NCBI GenBank assembly: GCA_964583165.1
Contig: CAZOVK010000030.1
Location: forward strand, 1-24,638
Direction: 5' to 3'
From: CAZOVK01 sp964583165
GTDB taxonomy: Bacteria > Bacillota > Clostridia > Lachnospirales > WRAX01
DNA: 24,638 bases
Below are positions 1 through 6,082 of the stretch, one piece after another. The notes beneath the pieces were generated by a model. The model was not told the DNA's origin, did not search any database, and saw nothing but the letters and a program-made list of their open reading frames with translations. The first letter of the stretch is position 1, and each line of letters starts with the position of its first letter. Both the position numbers and the translations under genes were made by a program.

Positions 1-183
1 TATATGCGCATTCATTTTCAGAATCGTTTCATCATCAAAGCCGACGTTAATAAGCAAACCCAACAAAAAACCAAGCCCGTTCAGATACTCGGCCAAACGC
101 CTTTGTGTAATTGTGATATATGTCAACCTAGATATAACCTTGTCTTCGTAGTCAGAAATATCCTCACCGCGTGCTTGCTCCAC
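1..183 (-). CDS. Partial unrecognised protein, 5' end only
   Basis: An open minus-strand frame runs from a GTG (181-183) off the left edge of the window, giving the first 61 residues. The start is chosen because a purine-rich ribosome site (agggggg) lies a few bases upstream and an in-frame TAG occurs five codons before the GTG, so no earlier start exists. The peptide begins VEQARGEDISDYEDK and continues with a hydrophobic stretch (GLGFLLGLLINVGF) followed by an acidic DDE segment. It reads like a genuine protein with amphipathic helices. I do not recognise the family. The frame is open over the whole available length and uses codons like its neighbours; the rest of the gene lies outside the window. 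Confidence 0.6.
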   Translation of the reverse strand, partial: MEQARGEDISDYEDKVISRLTYITITQRRLAEYLNGLGFLLGLLINVGFDDETILKMNAHI

Positions 184-250
184 GTGAACACCCCCCTACT
201 CTATCGTATTCGCGCGTGATTCTATTGGTAATTTTTTAGGGATAAGCCCG

Positions 251-279
251 CACCACTTATAGCTTATCCGCATAATGTA
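251..279 (+). promoter_or_regulatory. Sigma-K-like promoter of first small-gene copy
   Basis: CACC (251-254), a 16-base spacer, then CATAATGTA (271-279). This matches the AC / CATAnnnTA pattern of late mother-cell sigma-K promoters at the usual spacing. An 8-bp inverted repeat, GGATAAGC (240-247) and GCTTATCC (262-269), straddles the -35 element and could be an activator or repressor site. The sigma assignment is inferred from motif and spacing only. Confidence 0.5.
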
Positions 280-339
280 ATAACAGATAGGCAAGTCCAA
301 GTACTTACCTTTCAATACATAGGAAAGGAGAGCGACAAC

Positions 340-606
340 ATGGGTATGCCCGTAATTCCGGACGCAACAATGAAACAGGCTCTGGCAGATATGATTGAGT
401 CCATAGCTTTGGTTCAGACAGCTCTGGCCCACATCCTTAACGCTGACGGCGAGCTTCTTCAGCACTTCGTTAACGGCGGTGGTACACCGGCTCAGATTAT
501 GGCCGCGAACGATTCAGTTCAGGCTATGGCTTCAGCCGCTGCAGCTATTGAAAGCAATCTGGCGACAAAGATTCAGGCTTCACAGGCTTTCTGGTGTGGA
601 TGCTAG
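340..606 (+). CDS. Small Cys-ending protein, tandem copy 1 (possible spore-surface protein)
   Basis: An 88-residue protein beginning MGMPVIPDATMKQ and ending FWCGC. The ATG at 340 follows a strong AAAGGAG ribosome site 9 bases upstream. There is no signal peptide or membrane segment. The middle (ADMIESIALVQTALAHIL, then NADGELLQ) is an amphipathic helix, and a second Ala-rich helix precedes the Cys-rich tip. From memory, IESIAL..ALAHILNA..E.LQ resembles short modules found in Bacillus and clostridial exosporium or collagen-like spore proteins. That resemblance and the sigma-K-like promoter suggest a mother-cell, spore-surface role, which is inference. The terminal Cys pair could form disulfide cross-links or bind metal. 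It is monocistronic, flanked by its own promoter and terminator, with a close copy 420 bp downstream. Confidence 0.85.
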   Translation: MGMPVIPDATMKQALADMIESIALVQTALAHILNADGELLQHFVNGGGTPAQIMAANDSVQAMASAAAAIESNLATKIQASQAFWCGC

Positions 607-618
607 TTACAAACAAAG

Positions 619-642
619 AACCCGCCGCATGGCGGGTTTTTT
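619..642 (+). terminator. Rho-independent terminator after copy 1
   Basis: Stem AACCCGCC / GGCGGGTT with a GCAT loop followed by a run of T, 13 bases past the stop codon. It makes copy 1 a separate transcription unit from copy 2. Confidence 0.9.
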
Positions 643-669
643 ACAGCAAATTTATGTGTGGATAAGCCT

Positions 670-698
670 CACCACTTACAGCTTATCCGCATAATGTA
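670..698 (+). promoter_or_regulatory. Sigma-K-like promoter of second small-gene copy
   Basis: CACC (670-673), a 16-base spacer and CATAATGTA (690-698), the same arrangement as in copy 1. The flanking inverted repeat is kept (660-667 and 681-688) although its loop is one base shorter. Retention of all these elements in a diverging duplicate argues that they are functional. Confidence 0.5.
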
Positions 699-758
699 AT
701 AACAGATAGGCAAGTCCAAGTACTTACCATTCAATACATATGAAAGGAGAGCGACAAC

Positions 759-1028
759 ATGGGTATGCCCGTAATTCCGGACGCCAACATGAATCAGGCC
801 TTAGCCGACATGATTGAGTCCATCGCGCTGGTACAGACGGCTCTGTCCCACATCCTTAACGCCGACGGCGAGCTGCTTCAACACTTCGTCAACGGCACCG
901 GAACACCGGCTCAGATTATGGCAGCGAACAATTCTGTTCAGTCTATGGCTAATGCCGCCGCCGCTATCGAGGGCGCTTTAGCAACAAAGATTCAAGCTTG
1001 TCAAACATTCTGGTGCGGATGCTGCTAG
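759..1028 (+). CDS. Small Cys-ending protein, tandem copy 2 (possible spore-surface protein)
   Basis: An 89-residue paralogue of the preceding gene, with 11 substitutions over 88 residues and one extra C-terminal Cys (FWCGCC). It also gains a Cys at position 81 (Ser in copy 1), giving four Cys in the last nine residues against two in copy 1. The ATG at 759 has the same AAAGGAG site and leader. Most nucleotide differences are silent, so the protein has been held under purifying selection since duplication. Sigma-K-like control and cross-linking or metal binding by the Cys-rich tail are inferred. The name as a spore-surface protein is tentative, resting on motif memory and promoter type. Confidence 0.85.
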   Translation: MGMPVIPDANMNQALADMIESIALVQTALSHILNADGELLQHFVNGTGTPAQIMAANNSVQSMANAAAAIEGALATKIQACQTFWCGCC

Positions 1029-1039
1029 TATGAAAAACG

Positions 1040-1063
1040 CCCCGCCGTTAGGCGGGGTTTTTT
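1040..1063 (+). terminator. Terminator between small gene copy 2 and the stalk-domain gene
   Basis: Stem CCCCGCC / GGCGGGG, loop GTTA, then six T on the plus strand. Read on the minus strand the hairpin is followed by CG and five T, so it probably also ends transcripts of the convergent gene whose stop codon lies at 1068. Confidence 0.9.
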
Positions 1064-1067
1064 GCAT

Positions 1068-1973
1068 TTACTGATAAAGGAAACCAAGACGCGGGAATCC
1101 GTTGTCGATATTCAAGAACGGTAACCCCGGGTTCTGGCTGAGTATCTCACCCGTGTACTTGTTAAAGAAAATCGGGTATTTCTCATAAGTGGCTAAAACG
1201 AAGATATAATAACGCCCGAAATTCTTAGTTGTATAGAGGATAGCATTCGGGTCATAGTCGGGGTATCCCTCACTGCCCAATTCTACGCCGTTAAGCCCAA
1301 CATAATCTTTAATCATGTCATAAGTTGCCTGTGATTCTGCCTTGACTGTCTTTAGCGCTTCTGTTATATCAATGGCAACATCGTCCGATTCGGCTTTATC
1401 AACAATTACGCAACTGACATTGTTTAATTCTTCTCTGGCTGTCGGGGCGAACGCAAGCGTGGGTATGTATTGAACCTCCGCGCCAAGAGCCTCACCGATA
1501 AAGCGCAACGGCACATACGTAGACTCGTTAAAAGCCGTCGCAGGTACGTCCAAAACCTTGGCTTCGCCGTTCACGATAGCCGCCGTTGTGTCAAGAATCA
1601 AGACCACTTCATTCTCGTCGGTTGTAATCGTCACAGTCTTTGTCGGTTGGTCCCAATCTACTTTAGCGCCCAGTGTTTCTGAAATCAGGCGGACTGGCAC
1701 GAGCGTTCGGTCATCTTTAATGATGATACTGGCATCAGGAATAAATGCGCCGTTAATCATCAGAAGAATAATCTTTTTGTCAGCAGGCAAGTATATTTGT
1801 TCCGTTGCCTCATAGTCAACAGAATATCCATCATCATAAGTCGTACCCGGTTCATAGATGCTGATAGTCGTGCTACCCTTTAAGAAGGGCTTTACATCTT
1901 CCGCAAGCGCCGAAACACCGATGCTCACCGTAATCATGCAGAAAGCAATCATGAAAGCTAAAAACTTTTTCAT
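1068..1973 (-). CDS. Secreted copper-amine-oxidase-type stalk domain protein
   Basis: A 301-residue protein with a classic Sec signal peptide: MKK, then a hydrophobic core, and likely cleavage near SALAED at about residues 22-25. Residues about 70-170 form the copper amine oxidase N-terminal-like stalk domain (PF07833 type), seen as a duplicated motif: RTLVPVRLISETLGAKVDWD and later TYVPLRFIGEALGAEV. The domain occurs in many exported proteins of Firmicutes, usually as a wall- or substrate-contact module, and does not imply oxidase activity. The last 130 residues are unrecognised but contain an FNKYTGEIL stretch resembling PepSY-like folds. The ATG at 1973 has an AGGAGG site upstream. The gene lies 37 bp after jag with no clear terminator between them, so it may be cotranscribed with the rpmH cluster. 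Confidence 0.85.
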   Translation of the reverse strand: MKKFLAFMIAFCMITVSIGVSALAEDVKPFLKGSTTISIYEPGTTYDDGYSVDYEATEQIYLPADKKIILLMINGAFIPDASIIIKDDRTLVPVRLISETLGAKVDWDQPTKTVTITTDENEVVLILDTTAAIVNGEAKVLDVPATAFNESTYVPLRFIGEALGAEVQYIPTLAFAPTAREELNNVSCVIVDKAESDDVAIDITEALKTVKAESQATYDMIKDYVGLNGVELGSEGYPDYDPNAILYTTKNFGRYYIFVLATYEKYPIFFNKYTGEILSQNPGLPFLNIDNGFPRLGFLYQ

Positions 1974-2010
1974 TTGTTACCTCCTTAATTTTGGCGGATT
2001 AACCGCTTGA

Positions 2011-2628
2011 TTACTTTTTAAGAGTTATGACCACATTGCGGTAAGGCTCCGTACCCTCGCTATATGTGGTAACAAATCTGTCGTTTTGTAGGCAACTGTG
2101 TATTATGCGGCGCTCATGCGGGTTCATAGGCTCCAAAACGACATTGCGCTTGGTCTGTTTGACCTTTTTGGCGAGGTTATGCGCCAATGCCTCCAGCGTT
2201 TCTTTGCGACGCTGACGATAGTTTTCGGCATCCAGAATGACGGAAATATAACTCTCGCTGTTCTTGTTCACGACCAGGTTAATCAGATACTGTAAAGCGT
2301 CCAGCGTCTGACCGTGCTTGCCTATCAGAATGCCCAAATCATCACCGATAATGCTGATGTACATATACTTGTCTTTAATCTCAACGACAGGCGTAATGGC
2401 TATGTTCATGGCGGCGCTGATTTCGCGTATGAAGCGCTTGGCGGCAAGCGCGGGGTCATACTTTCTCGTCACACGAACGCGCGCGGGCTTTGCGCCTATG
2501 CCTAAGAAACCGCGCGTGGCTTCTTCAAGCACTGTTATCTCGGCTTCCTCGGCCGTACAGTCAAGGAACTTGAGAGCTTCCGCAACCGCTTCATCAACGG
2601 TTTTGGCGGTTCTTTCTATCGTATCCAT
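2011..2628 (-). CDS. jag: Jag/KhpB (SpoIIIJ-associated) RNA-binding protein
   Basis: A 205-residue single-stranded nucleic acid-binding protein. Domains in order: Jag-N (about 1-52, with the typical GFLGIGAKPARV ending), KH domain with its GKHG loop at 103-106 inside GILIGKHGQTLDALQYL, and R3H domain with NPHERRIIH at 169-177. In other Firmicutes Jag/KhpB partners KhpA in RNA binding and affects cell elongation. It is named for its linkage to spoIIIJ, which is kept here. The ATG at 2628 is preceded by AGGAGG seven bases upstream, and that site overlaps the yidC stop codon, which suggests translational coupling. Length and all three domains are normal for the family. Confidence 0.96.
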   Translation of the reverse strand: MDTIERTAKTVDEAVAEALKFLDCTAEEAEITVLEEATRGFLGIGAKPARVRVTRKYDPALAAKRFIREISAAMNIAITPVVEIKDKYMYISIIGDDLGILIGKHGQTLDALQYLINLVVNKNSESYISVILDAENYRQRRKETLEALAHNLAKKVKQTKRNVVLEPMNPHERRIIHSCLQNDRFVTTYSEGTEPYRNVVITLKK

Positions 2629-2639
2629 AAAAATGCCTC

Positions 2640-3677
2640 CTAGTCCGCTTTCCTTGATTTTGATTTGCCGCGCTTCTCTTCAGCCGGCAGCACAATCGCT
2701 GTTTTCGGGTAGAATTTGCCTATGAAATACTGCTGACCTACTTGGTAGATATTAGACATTGTCCAGTATAAGCCAACGCCTGCCGATACGGTCATGGTGA
2801 AGTATATCATAATCGCGGGCATAACGAACTTCATAACAGTCTGTTGCGTCTTTGCGGGGCCCTCTGTTGCCGGGCTTGTCTTTTCCATGAGCCAGAATGT
2901 CAAAAACTGTGTCACACCCGAAAGAATCGGTATGATGATTGAAGGCCACGCCAAAGCGGGGTTATTAACCAAGTTAATGGTAAAGAAAGTTTCAATATTC
3001 GCGCGTTCCGCAAGCAAGCCCGTCAGGGTATTAGCCACATCAGCAGGAGCCGCCGCTATTATCGCCGTCCAACTGTCGGGCGTAAGTTTGTTGACAATGC
3101 GCACTAGGTCAGAAACAACGGCTATGTCTATCTTCATGCCGTTCGGAACCATAGGAGATGCGATTGGCATCATGACTTCGGCGAAGTTCGGCATAGTCTG
3201 GATTGTTTCTGCTATACGTGTATAAATATCGCTGATATTCGGGACATACAGATAAGTCTGGCGCATGACATACATCAGCGCAATGAAAATCGGCAGTGTA
3301 ACTAACATGGGCAGACAGCCGCCCAACAGATTCACGCCATTACTCGTGTAAAGCGCCTGTATCTCCATGTTCATTTTCTTAGCCAGTTCGGGGTCTTTCG
3401 TGTCGCCATACTTCTTTTTAATTTTTTCAACTTCTGGCGCAAGACGCGCCATACCGATTGTGCTCTTCTGTTGCTTGAATGCAAGCGGAAGCATAAGGGT
3501 TCTGACTACAATAGTAAGCAGGATAATCGAAAAGCCCAGTGAGTTGACCTCTGTGAGCTGGACAACCATTTGGAATATCAGATTGATTATAAAACCCAGA
3601 ACGCTCGCGATTGGCCCTACTATAATGCCCGCGTCCTTTTCGATAATGGCCGTCATCATTGGTAAAATTGTGTGCAA
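2640..3677 (-). CDS. yidC: Membrane protein insertase YidC/SpoIIIJ/OxaA
   Basis: A 345-residue polytopic protein of the YidC/Oxa1/Alb3 family, which inserts and folds membrane proteins alone or with SecYEG. In sporulating bacteria the SpoIIIJ version is needed for forespore development. The conserved hydrophilic-groove arginine is Arg59, in the segment LLTIVVRTLMLPL, followed by the cytoplasmic basic hairpin (KIKKKYGDTKDPELAKKM). Later membrane segments lie at about 118-138, 245-265 and 280-315, and the tail is Lys/Arg-rich (KRGKSKSRKAD). The start is a TTG at 3677, chosen because AGGAGG lies 6 bases upstream; the next ATG codons (3659, 3656) are too far from it. No lipobox is visible near the N terminus, unlike many Gram-positive YidC lipoproteins. 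An extra region at about 145-240 lengthens the extracellular loop. Confidence 0.96.
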   Translation of the reverse strand: MHTILPMMTAIIEKDAGIIVGPIASVLGFIINLIFQMVVQLTEVNSLGFSIILLTIVVRTLMLPLAFKQQKSTIGMARLAPEVEKIKKKYGDTKDPELAKKMNMEIQALYTSNGVNLLGGCLPMLVTLPIFIALMYVMRQTYLYVPNISDIYTRIAETIQTMPNFAEVMMPIASPMVPNGMKIDIAVVSDLVRIVNKLTPDSWTAIIAAAPADVANTLTGLLAERANIETFFTINLVNNPALAWPSIIIPILSGVTQFLTFWLMEKTSPATEGPAKTQQTVMKFVMPAIMIYFTMTVSAGVGLYWTMSNIYQVGQQYFIGKFYPKTAIVLPAEEKRGKSKSRKAD

Positions 3678-3722
3678 GGTGTACCTCCTATAAAGAAGTT
3701 GAATGCGAATGCTCTCCCCCGA

Positions 3723-3962
3723 CTATTTCACAGGGTCATACCCGCCCTTAGCGAACGGATGGCAACGCAAAATCCGCTTCGCGCCCATAAAGGTTCCCTT
3801 TATCGCTCCGTAGCGGTCTATGGCCTCAAGCGTATACTGAGAACAGCTTGGAGTATACCTACAGCTGTTCGGAAGATACGGCGATATGGCTAGTTGATAG
3901 AATCGAATAAGTGCCATGCAAATCTTCTTTGCAGCACCCTGTAACCGTGTCAAAATCATCAA
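3723..3962 (-). CDS. yidD: Membrane protein insertion efficiency factor YidD
   Basis: A 79-residue protein of the YidD/DUF37 family, which assists YidC-dependent membrane insertion at the inner face of the membrane. The family signature is plain: IRFYQLAISPYLPNSCRYTP, then SCSQYTLEAI and LRCHPFAKGGYDPV. The N terminus is a short amphipathic helix. The first possible start is the TTG at 3962, one base after the rnpA stop; the ATG at 3959 is just as likely and differs by one residue. No strong ribosome site precedes it, so translation may depend on coupling to rnpA. It sits in its standard place between rnpA and yidC. Confidence 0.95.
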   Translation of the reverse strand: MMILTRLQGAAKKICMALIRFYQLAISPYLPNSCRYTPSCSQYTLEAIDRYGAIKGTFMGAKRILRCHPFAKGGYDPVK

Positions 3963-3963
3963 A

Positions 3964-4332
3964 CTAATAACCCGATTCCGTGTTAATAATGCCTGCTCTC
4001 GTTTCTGCTTTCTTTATAAGCTTTACAAGCGACACAGACAAGTCTTCATAGCTCGCCTCCGCCGCCGAAACGCGGGCGAGTGCCACTAAATCCAACGCTT
4101 CACTATAAGCGCCCCCACAAAACCCCGATAGTCTGTATGCCTCTCTCAGGCGGCGGCGTACCTTGTTACGGATTACGCTGCCGCCGACCTTCTTCGAGAC
4201 AGAGATGCCAAATCTATGCGCGCTTGTACCATTCTTTCGGTAATACAGCACGACTAGACGGTCGGCAACACTTTGGGACGCTCTATAGACAAGCCTAAAC
4301 TGCCTGTCTTTTTTCAGGCTGATAACGCCCAC
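3964..4332 (-). CDS. rnpA: Ribonuclease P protein component
   Basis: The protein subunit of RNase P, which helps the catalytic RNA mature tRNA 5' ends. The RNR signature is clear: ISVSKKVGGSVIRNKVRRRL. I place the start at GTG 4332, one base after the rpmH stop, giving 122 residues with the usual spacing to the conserved LKKDRQFRLVYR strand. The same frame stays open upstream into rpmH, to an ATG at 4392 (142 residues), but those 20 extra residues look like out-of-frame rpmH rather than an RnpA N terminus. Neither candidate has a good ribosome site, so coupling to rpmH is likely. It lies downstream of rpmH in the conserved cluster. Confidence 0.93.
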   Translation of the reverse strand: MGVISLKKDRQFRLVYRASQSVADRLVVLYYRKNGTSAHRFGISVSKKVGGSVIRNKVRRRLREAYRLSGFCGGAYSEALDLVALARVSAAEASYEDLSVSLVKLIKKAETRAGIINTESGY

Positions 4333-4333
4333 G

Positions 4334-4468
4334 CTATGCCGTGAGCACAGCGCGGTCTTTGCGCCGTCTTCTAAGTAAAACTTTGCGGCCATTGGCTGTT
4401 GCCATACGCTTGCGGAAACCGTGTTCCATCTTCCGCTGACGCTTTTTCGGCTGGAATGTCCTTTTCAC
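4334..4468 (-). CDS. rpmH: 50S ribosomal protein L34
   Basis: A 44-residue, extremely basic protein with the L34 sequence pattern (MKRTFQPKKRQRKMEHGF, then RMATANGRKVLLRRR). It starts at GTG 4468 with GGGAGG six bases upstream. An overlapping ATG one base earlier is immediately followed by a stop and cannot be the start. L34 is a structural protein of the large ribosomal subunit. It is first gene of the rpmH-rnpA-yidD-yidC-jag unit, with a near-perfect sigma-A promoter upstream. Confidence 0.97.
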   Translation of the reverse strand: MKRTFQPKKRQRKMEHGFRKRMATANGRKVLLRRRRKDRAVLTA

Positions 4469-4500
4469 ATTGCACCTCCCAAACTAAAGTCACAAAGAAC

Positions 4501-4529
4501 ATTATAATAAAATTTGACAATATAGTCAA
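4501..4529 (-). promoter_or_regulatory. Sigma-A promoter of the rpmH operon
   Basis: On the minus strand, TTGACT (4524-4529), a 17-base spacer and TATAAT (4501-4506). Transcription would start near 4494 and run into the GGGAGG site of rpmH. Confidence 0.9.
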
Positions 4530-4578
4530 CCTAATATTTTTACCTTCTTCATTTATCGAAACATCTTGAAGATTATCC

Positions 4579-4607
4579 TTGACAAATAACCGAATTCATA
4601 ATATAAT
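4579..4607 (+). promoter_or_regulatory. Consensus sigma-A promoter of tRNA-Trp
   Basis: TTGACA (4579-4584), a 17-base spacer and TATAAT (4602-4607), a perfect consensus match. It ends 12 bases before the tRNA. It is divergent from the rpmH promoter, with about 50 bases between the two -35 boxes. Confidence 0.93.
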
Positions 4608-4618
4608 TATAACCAGTT

Positions 4619-4691
4619 AGGGGTGTAGTTCAGCTGGTGGAACGTTGGTCTCCAAAACCAAATGCCGCGGGTTCAAGTCCTGCCGCCCCTG
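4619..4691 (+). tRNA. tRNA-Trp (anticodon CCA)
   Basis: A 73-base cloverleaf. Acceptor stem AGGGGTG / CGCCCCT with one T-G pair and discriminator G; D-arm GTTC / GAAC; anticodon stem TTGGT / ACCAA with loop CTCCAAA, giving anticodon CCA; five-base variable loop; T-arm GCGGG / CCTGC around TTCAAGT. The 3' CCA is not encoded and must be added after transcription. It is flanked by its own promoter and terminator. Confidence 0.97.
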
Positions 4692-4696
4692 TAGTG

Positions 4697-4740
4697 AAAA
4701 ACCCGCGCCGAATCAACTGTTTGGGCGGGTTTTTCTTTTT
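4697..4740 (+). terminator. Terminator after tRNA-Trp
   Basis: AAAAACCCGC (4697-4706) pairs with GCGGGTTTTT (4725-4734) across an 18-base loop, followed by a T-rich tract to 4740. Confidence 0.85.
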
Positions 4741-4798
4741 AGGTATTTGGTGTTTACCTCAAAAAATCGGTGTTTTGAAACCATGGATTTGCTTAAAC

Positions 4799-4821
4799 AA
4801 GGCGGTTGATTTGACCGCCTT
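4799..4821 (-). terminator. Hairpin after the Sel1-repeat gene
   Basis: AAGGCGGT (4799-4806) and ACCGCCTT (4814-4821) form an 8-bp stem with a 7-base loop just past the stop codon of the minus-strand gene. The T-tract that follows on the minus strand (GTTT) is short. Confidence 0.6.
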
Positions 4822-4824
4822 GAG

Positions 4825-6072
4825 CTATTTACGAACCCACTTGCCGAATAGCGTGCGTTTGAACCTCAATAATGCCTGTTTTGCTTCCGTCAATTCGGAT
4901 TTTTGCAGATATTCAACGCCCTTTTTGATGTCTTCGGGCACACCCAAGCCATCTGCGTATATCAACCCCAGACAATATCTCTTCAAATCGCTGTTCCAGT
5001 CTACTTCTTCGAGCAGTTTTTTAACATAGGCATAATCCTGTCTGCAACCATATCCATGCAGATGACAATACGCGAGCATATCATTACTCCAGAGATTCTC
5101 TGCCTTCCGCGCGCTCTCAAAATATTGCAGGGCCTTTGCGTAGTCCTGCGGGATTCCGTCGCGCCCCTCAAAATAAATCTGACCGGCAAAGTTATAGCTA
5201 CCGATGCTATTATATGTTCTTATCCCGTTTTCAAAATATTCCAGCGCTCGTGCTGTGTCCTTTCTTGTGCCTTCGCCTTTCAGATATGCCCTACCGATTT
5301 CGAACAAATAGTCTGTTTGACCGCCATTAACCGCTTTTTGATACCAAACCAACGCTTCTTCGTATTTTTTGTCTTTATACAGTTCTTCGGCATACCATGC
5401 TTGGAAGTTCGGATAACCGAGCTCTGCACCTCGTTTTATGAGCTGTTTATCCTTTTCCGGTTGCGGTACAAAGAGTTGCCCTTTGCCACTTGAGTACAGG
5501 TTTCTTAGGTTGTTGCCAGCGAAGAATACGCCGTTTTCAAACGCCTTTTCAAACCACGGGATACACTTAACATAGTTTTCCTTCAAATACTCGACAAAAT
5601 CGGCCTCTTTGGTGAATGTTTCGGGTGTTCTGCCTTCTATCTCTACAATATCGCTCCAGAAGTATGTGTTGCCTATCATATACTGACAAAACGGTTCGCC
5701 GTCTTGAGCCTTTTTGAAAACGATATCCCATACCTCTTTTATGCCAGAAAAAGGCATGTATTTTAACACTGACGGCGTTAATACCCCCTCTGTGCGCATT
5801 GCGCCGAGAAGCCCTACAGCACTACCCAGCGCGACACTTCTTCTCATAAGACGAATAACTTCATCGTCATCTTCAGAGAAGTTGTGCTTACTCCAAACAT
5901 ACTGTCTGCCCGCGTAACAGCGCGACAGAAAGTAAGCCGCGTCCCCATCATCCCTTTTGTCGGCGGCAATCAATAGTTCAATCCCTTTTTTGCCGTCATA
6001 TGTACCTGAGCGCATGTCATAGAAAATACATTTAAGCGCGAGTTCTACGTCATCACTGAAAAACTTGCCCAT
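4825..6072 (-). CDS. Sel1/TPR-like repeat protein
   Basis: A 415-residue soluble protein made of Sel1-like helical repeats. Clear units include FEIGRAYLKGEGTRKDTARA, FAGQIYFEGRDGIPQDYAKA and LGLIYADGLGVPEDIKKG, with more degenerate units in the N-terminal half. Such solenoids act as protein-protein interaction scaffolds. There is no signal peptide, so it is probably cytosolic. The ATG at 6072 follows an AGGGTG site and lies 10 bases after the stop of the upstream two-TM gene, so the two are cotranscribed and may act together. The actual partner and function cannot be read from the sequence. Confidence 0.85.
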   Translation of the reverse strand: MGKFFSDDVELALKCIFYDMRSGTYDGKKGIELLIAADKRDDGDAAYFLSRCYAGRQYVWSKHNFSEDDDEVIRLMRRSVALGSAVGLLGAMRTEGVLTPSVLKYMPFSGIKEVWDIVFKKAQDGEPFCQYMIGNTYFWSDIVEIEGRTPETFTKEADFVEYLKENYVKCIPWFEKAFENGVFFAGNNLRNLYSSGKGQLFVPQPEKDKQLIKRGAELGYPNFQAWYAEELYKDKKYEEALVWYQKAVNGGQTDYLFEIGRAYLKGEGTRKDTARALEYFENGIRTYNSIGSYNFAGQIYFEGRDGIPQDYAKALQYFESARKAENLWSNDMLAYCHLHGYGCRQDYAYVKKLLEEVDWNSDLKRYCLGLIYADGLGVPEDIKKGVEYLQKSELTEAKQALLRFKRTLFGKWVRK

Positions 6073-6082
6073 TAGAACACCC

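Larger units (their letters stand above)
240..1063 (+). repeat. Tandem duplication of a promoter-leader-gene-terminator cassette
   Basis: Two direct copies of a roughly 420-bp unit lie head to tail (about 240-645 and 660-1063). Each holds an inverted repeat, a sigma-K-like promoter, a conserved leader, a small ORF and a GC-rich terminator. By eye, the roughly 100 bases before the start codon differ at about 5 positions. The coding parts differ at 47 of 264 positions, mostly at third codon positions. The proteins are identical at 77 of 88 residues. Confidence 0.9.

Noticed and set aside
1..219. 71-codon plus-strand ORF at the left edge
   Set aside because: The opposite strand has a better frame with a ribosome site and protein-like composition.
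4480..4620. AT-rich region upstream of rpmH as oriC
   Set aside because: rpmH is often next to oriC, but I see no TTATNCACA-type DnaA boxes and no dnaA; promoters explain the AT-richness.
4637..5029. 130-codon plus-strand ORF starting inside tRNA-Trp
   Set aside because: It begins in the tRNA (MERWSPKPNAAGSSP is translated tRNA sequence), crosses the terminator and runs antisense to the Sel1-repeat gene.
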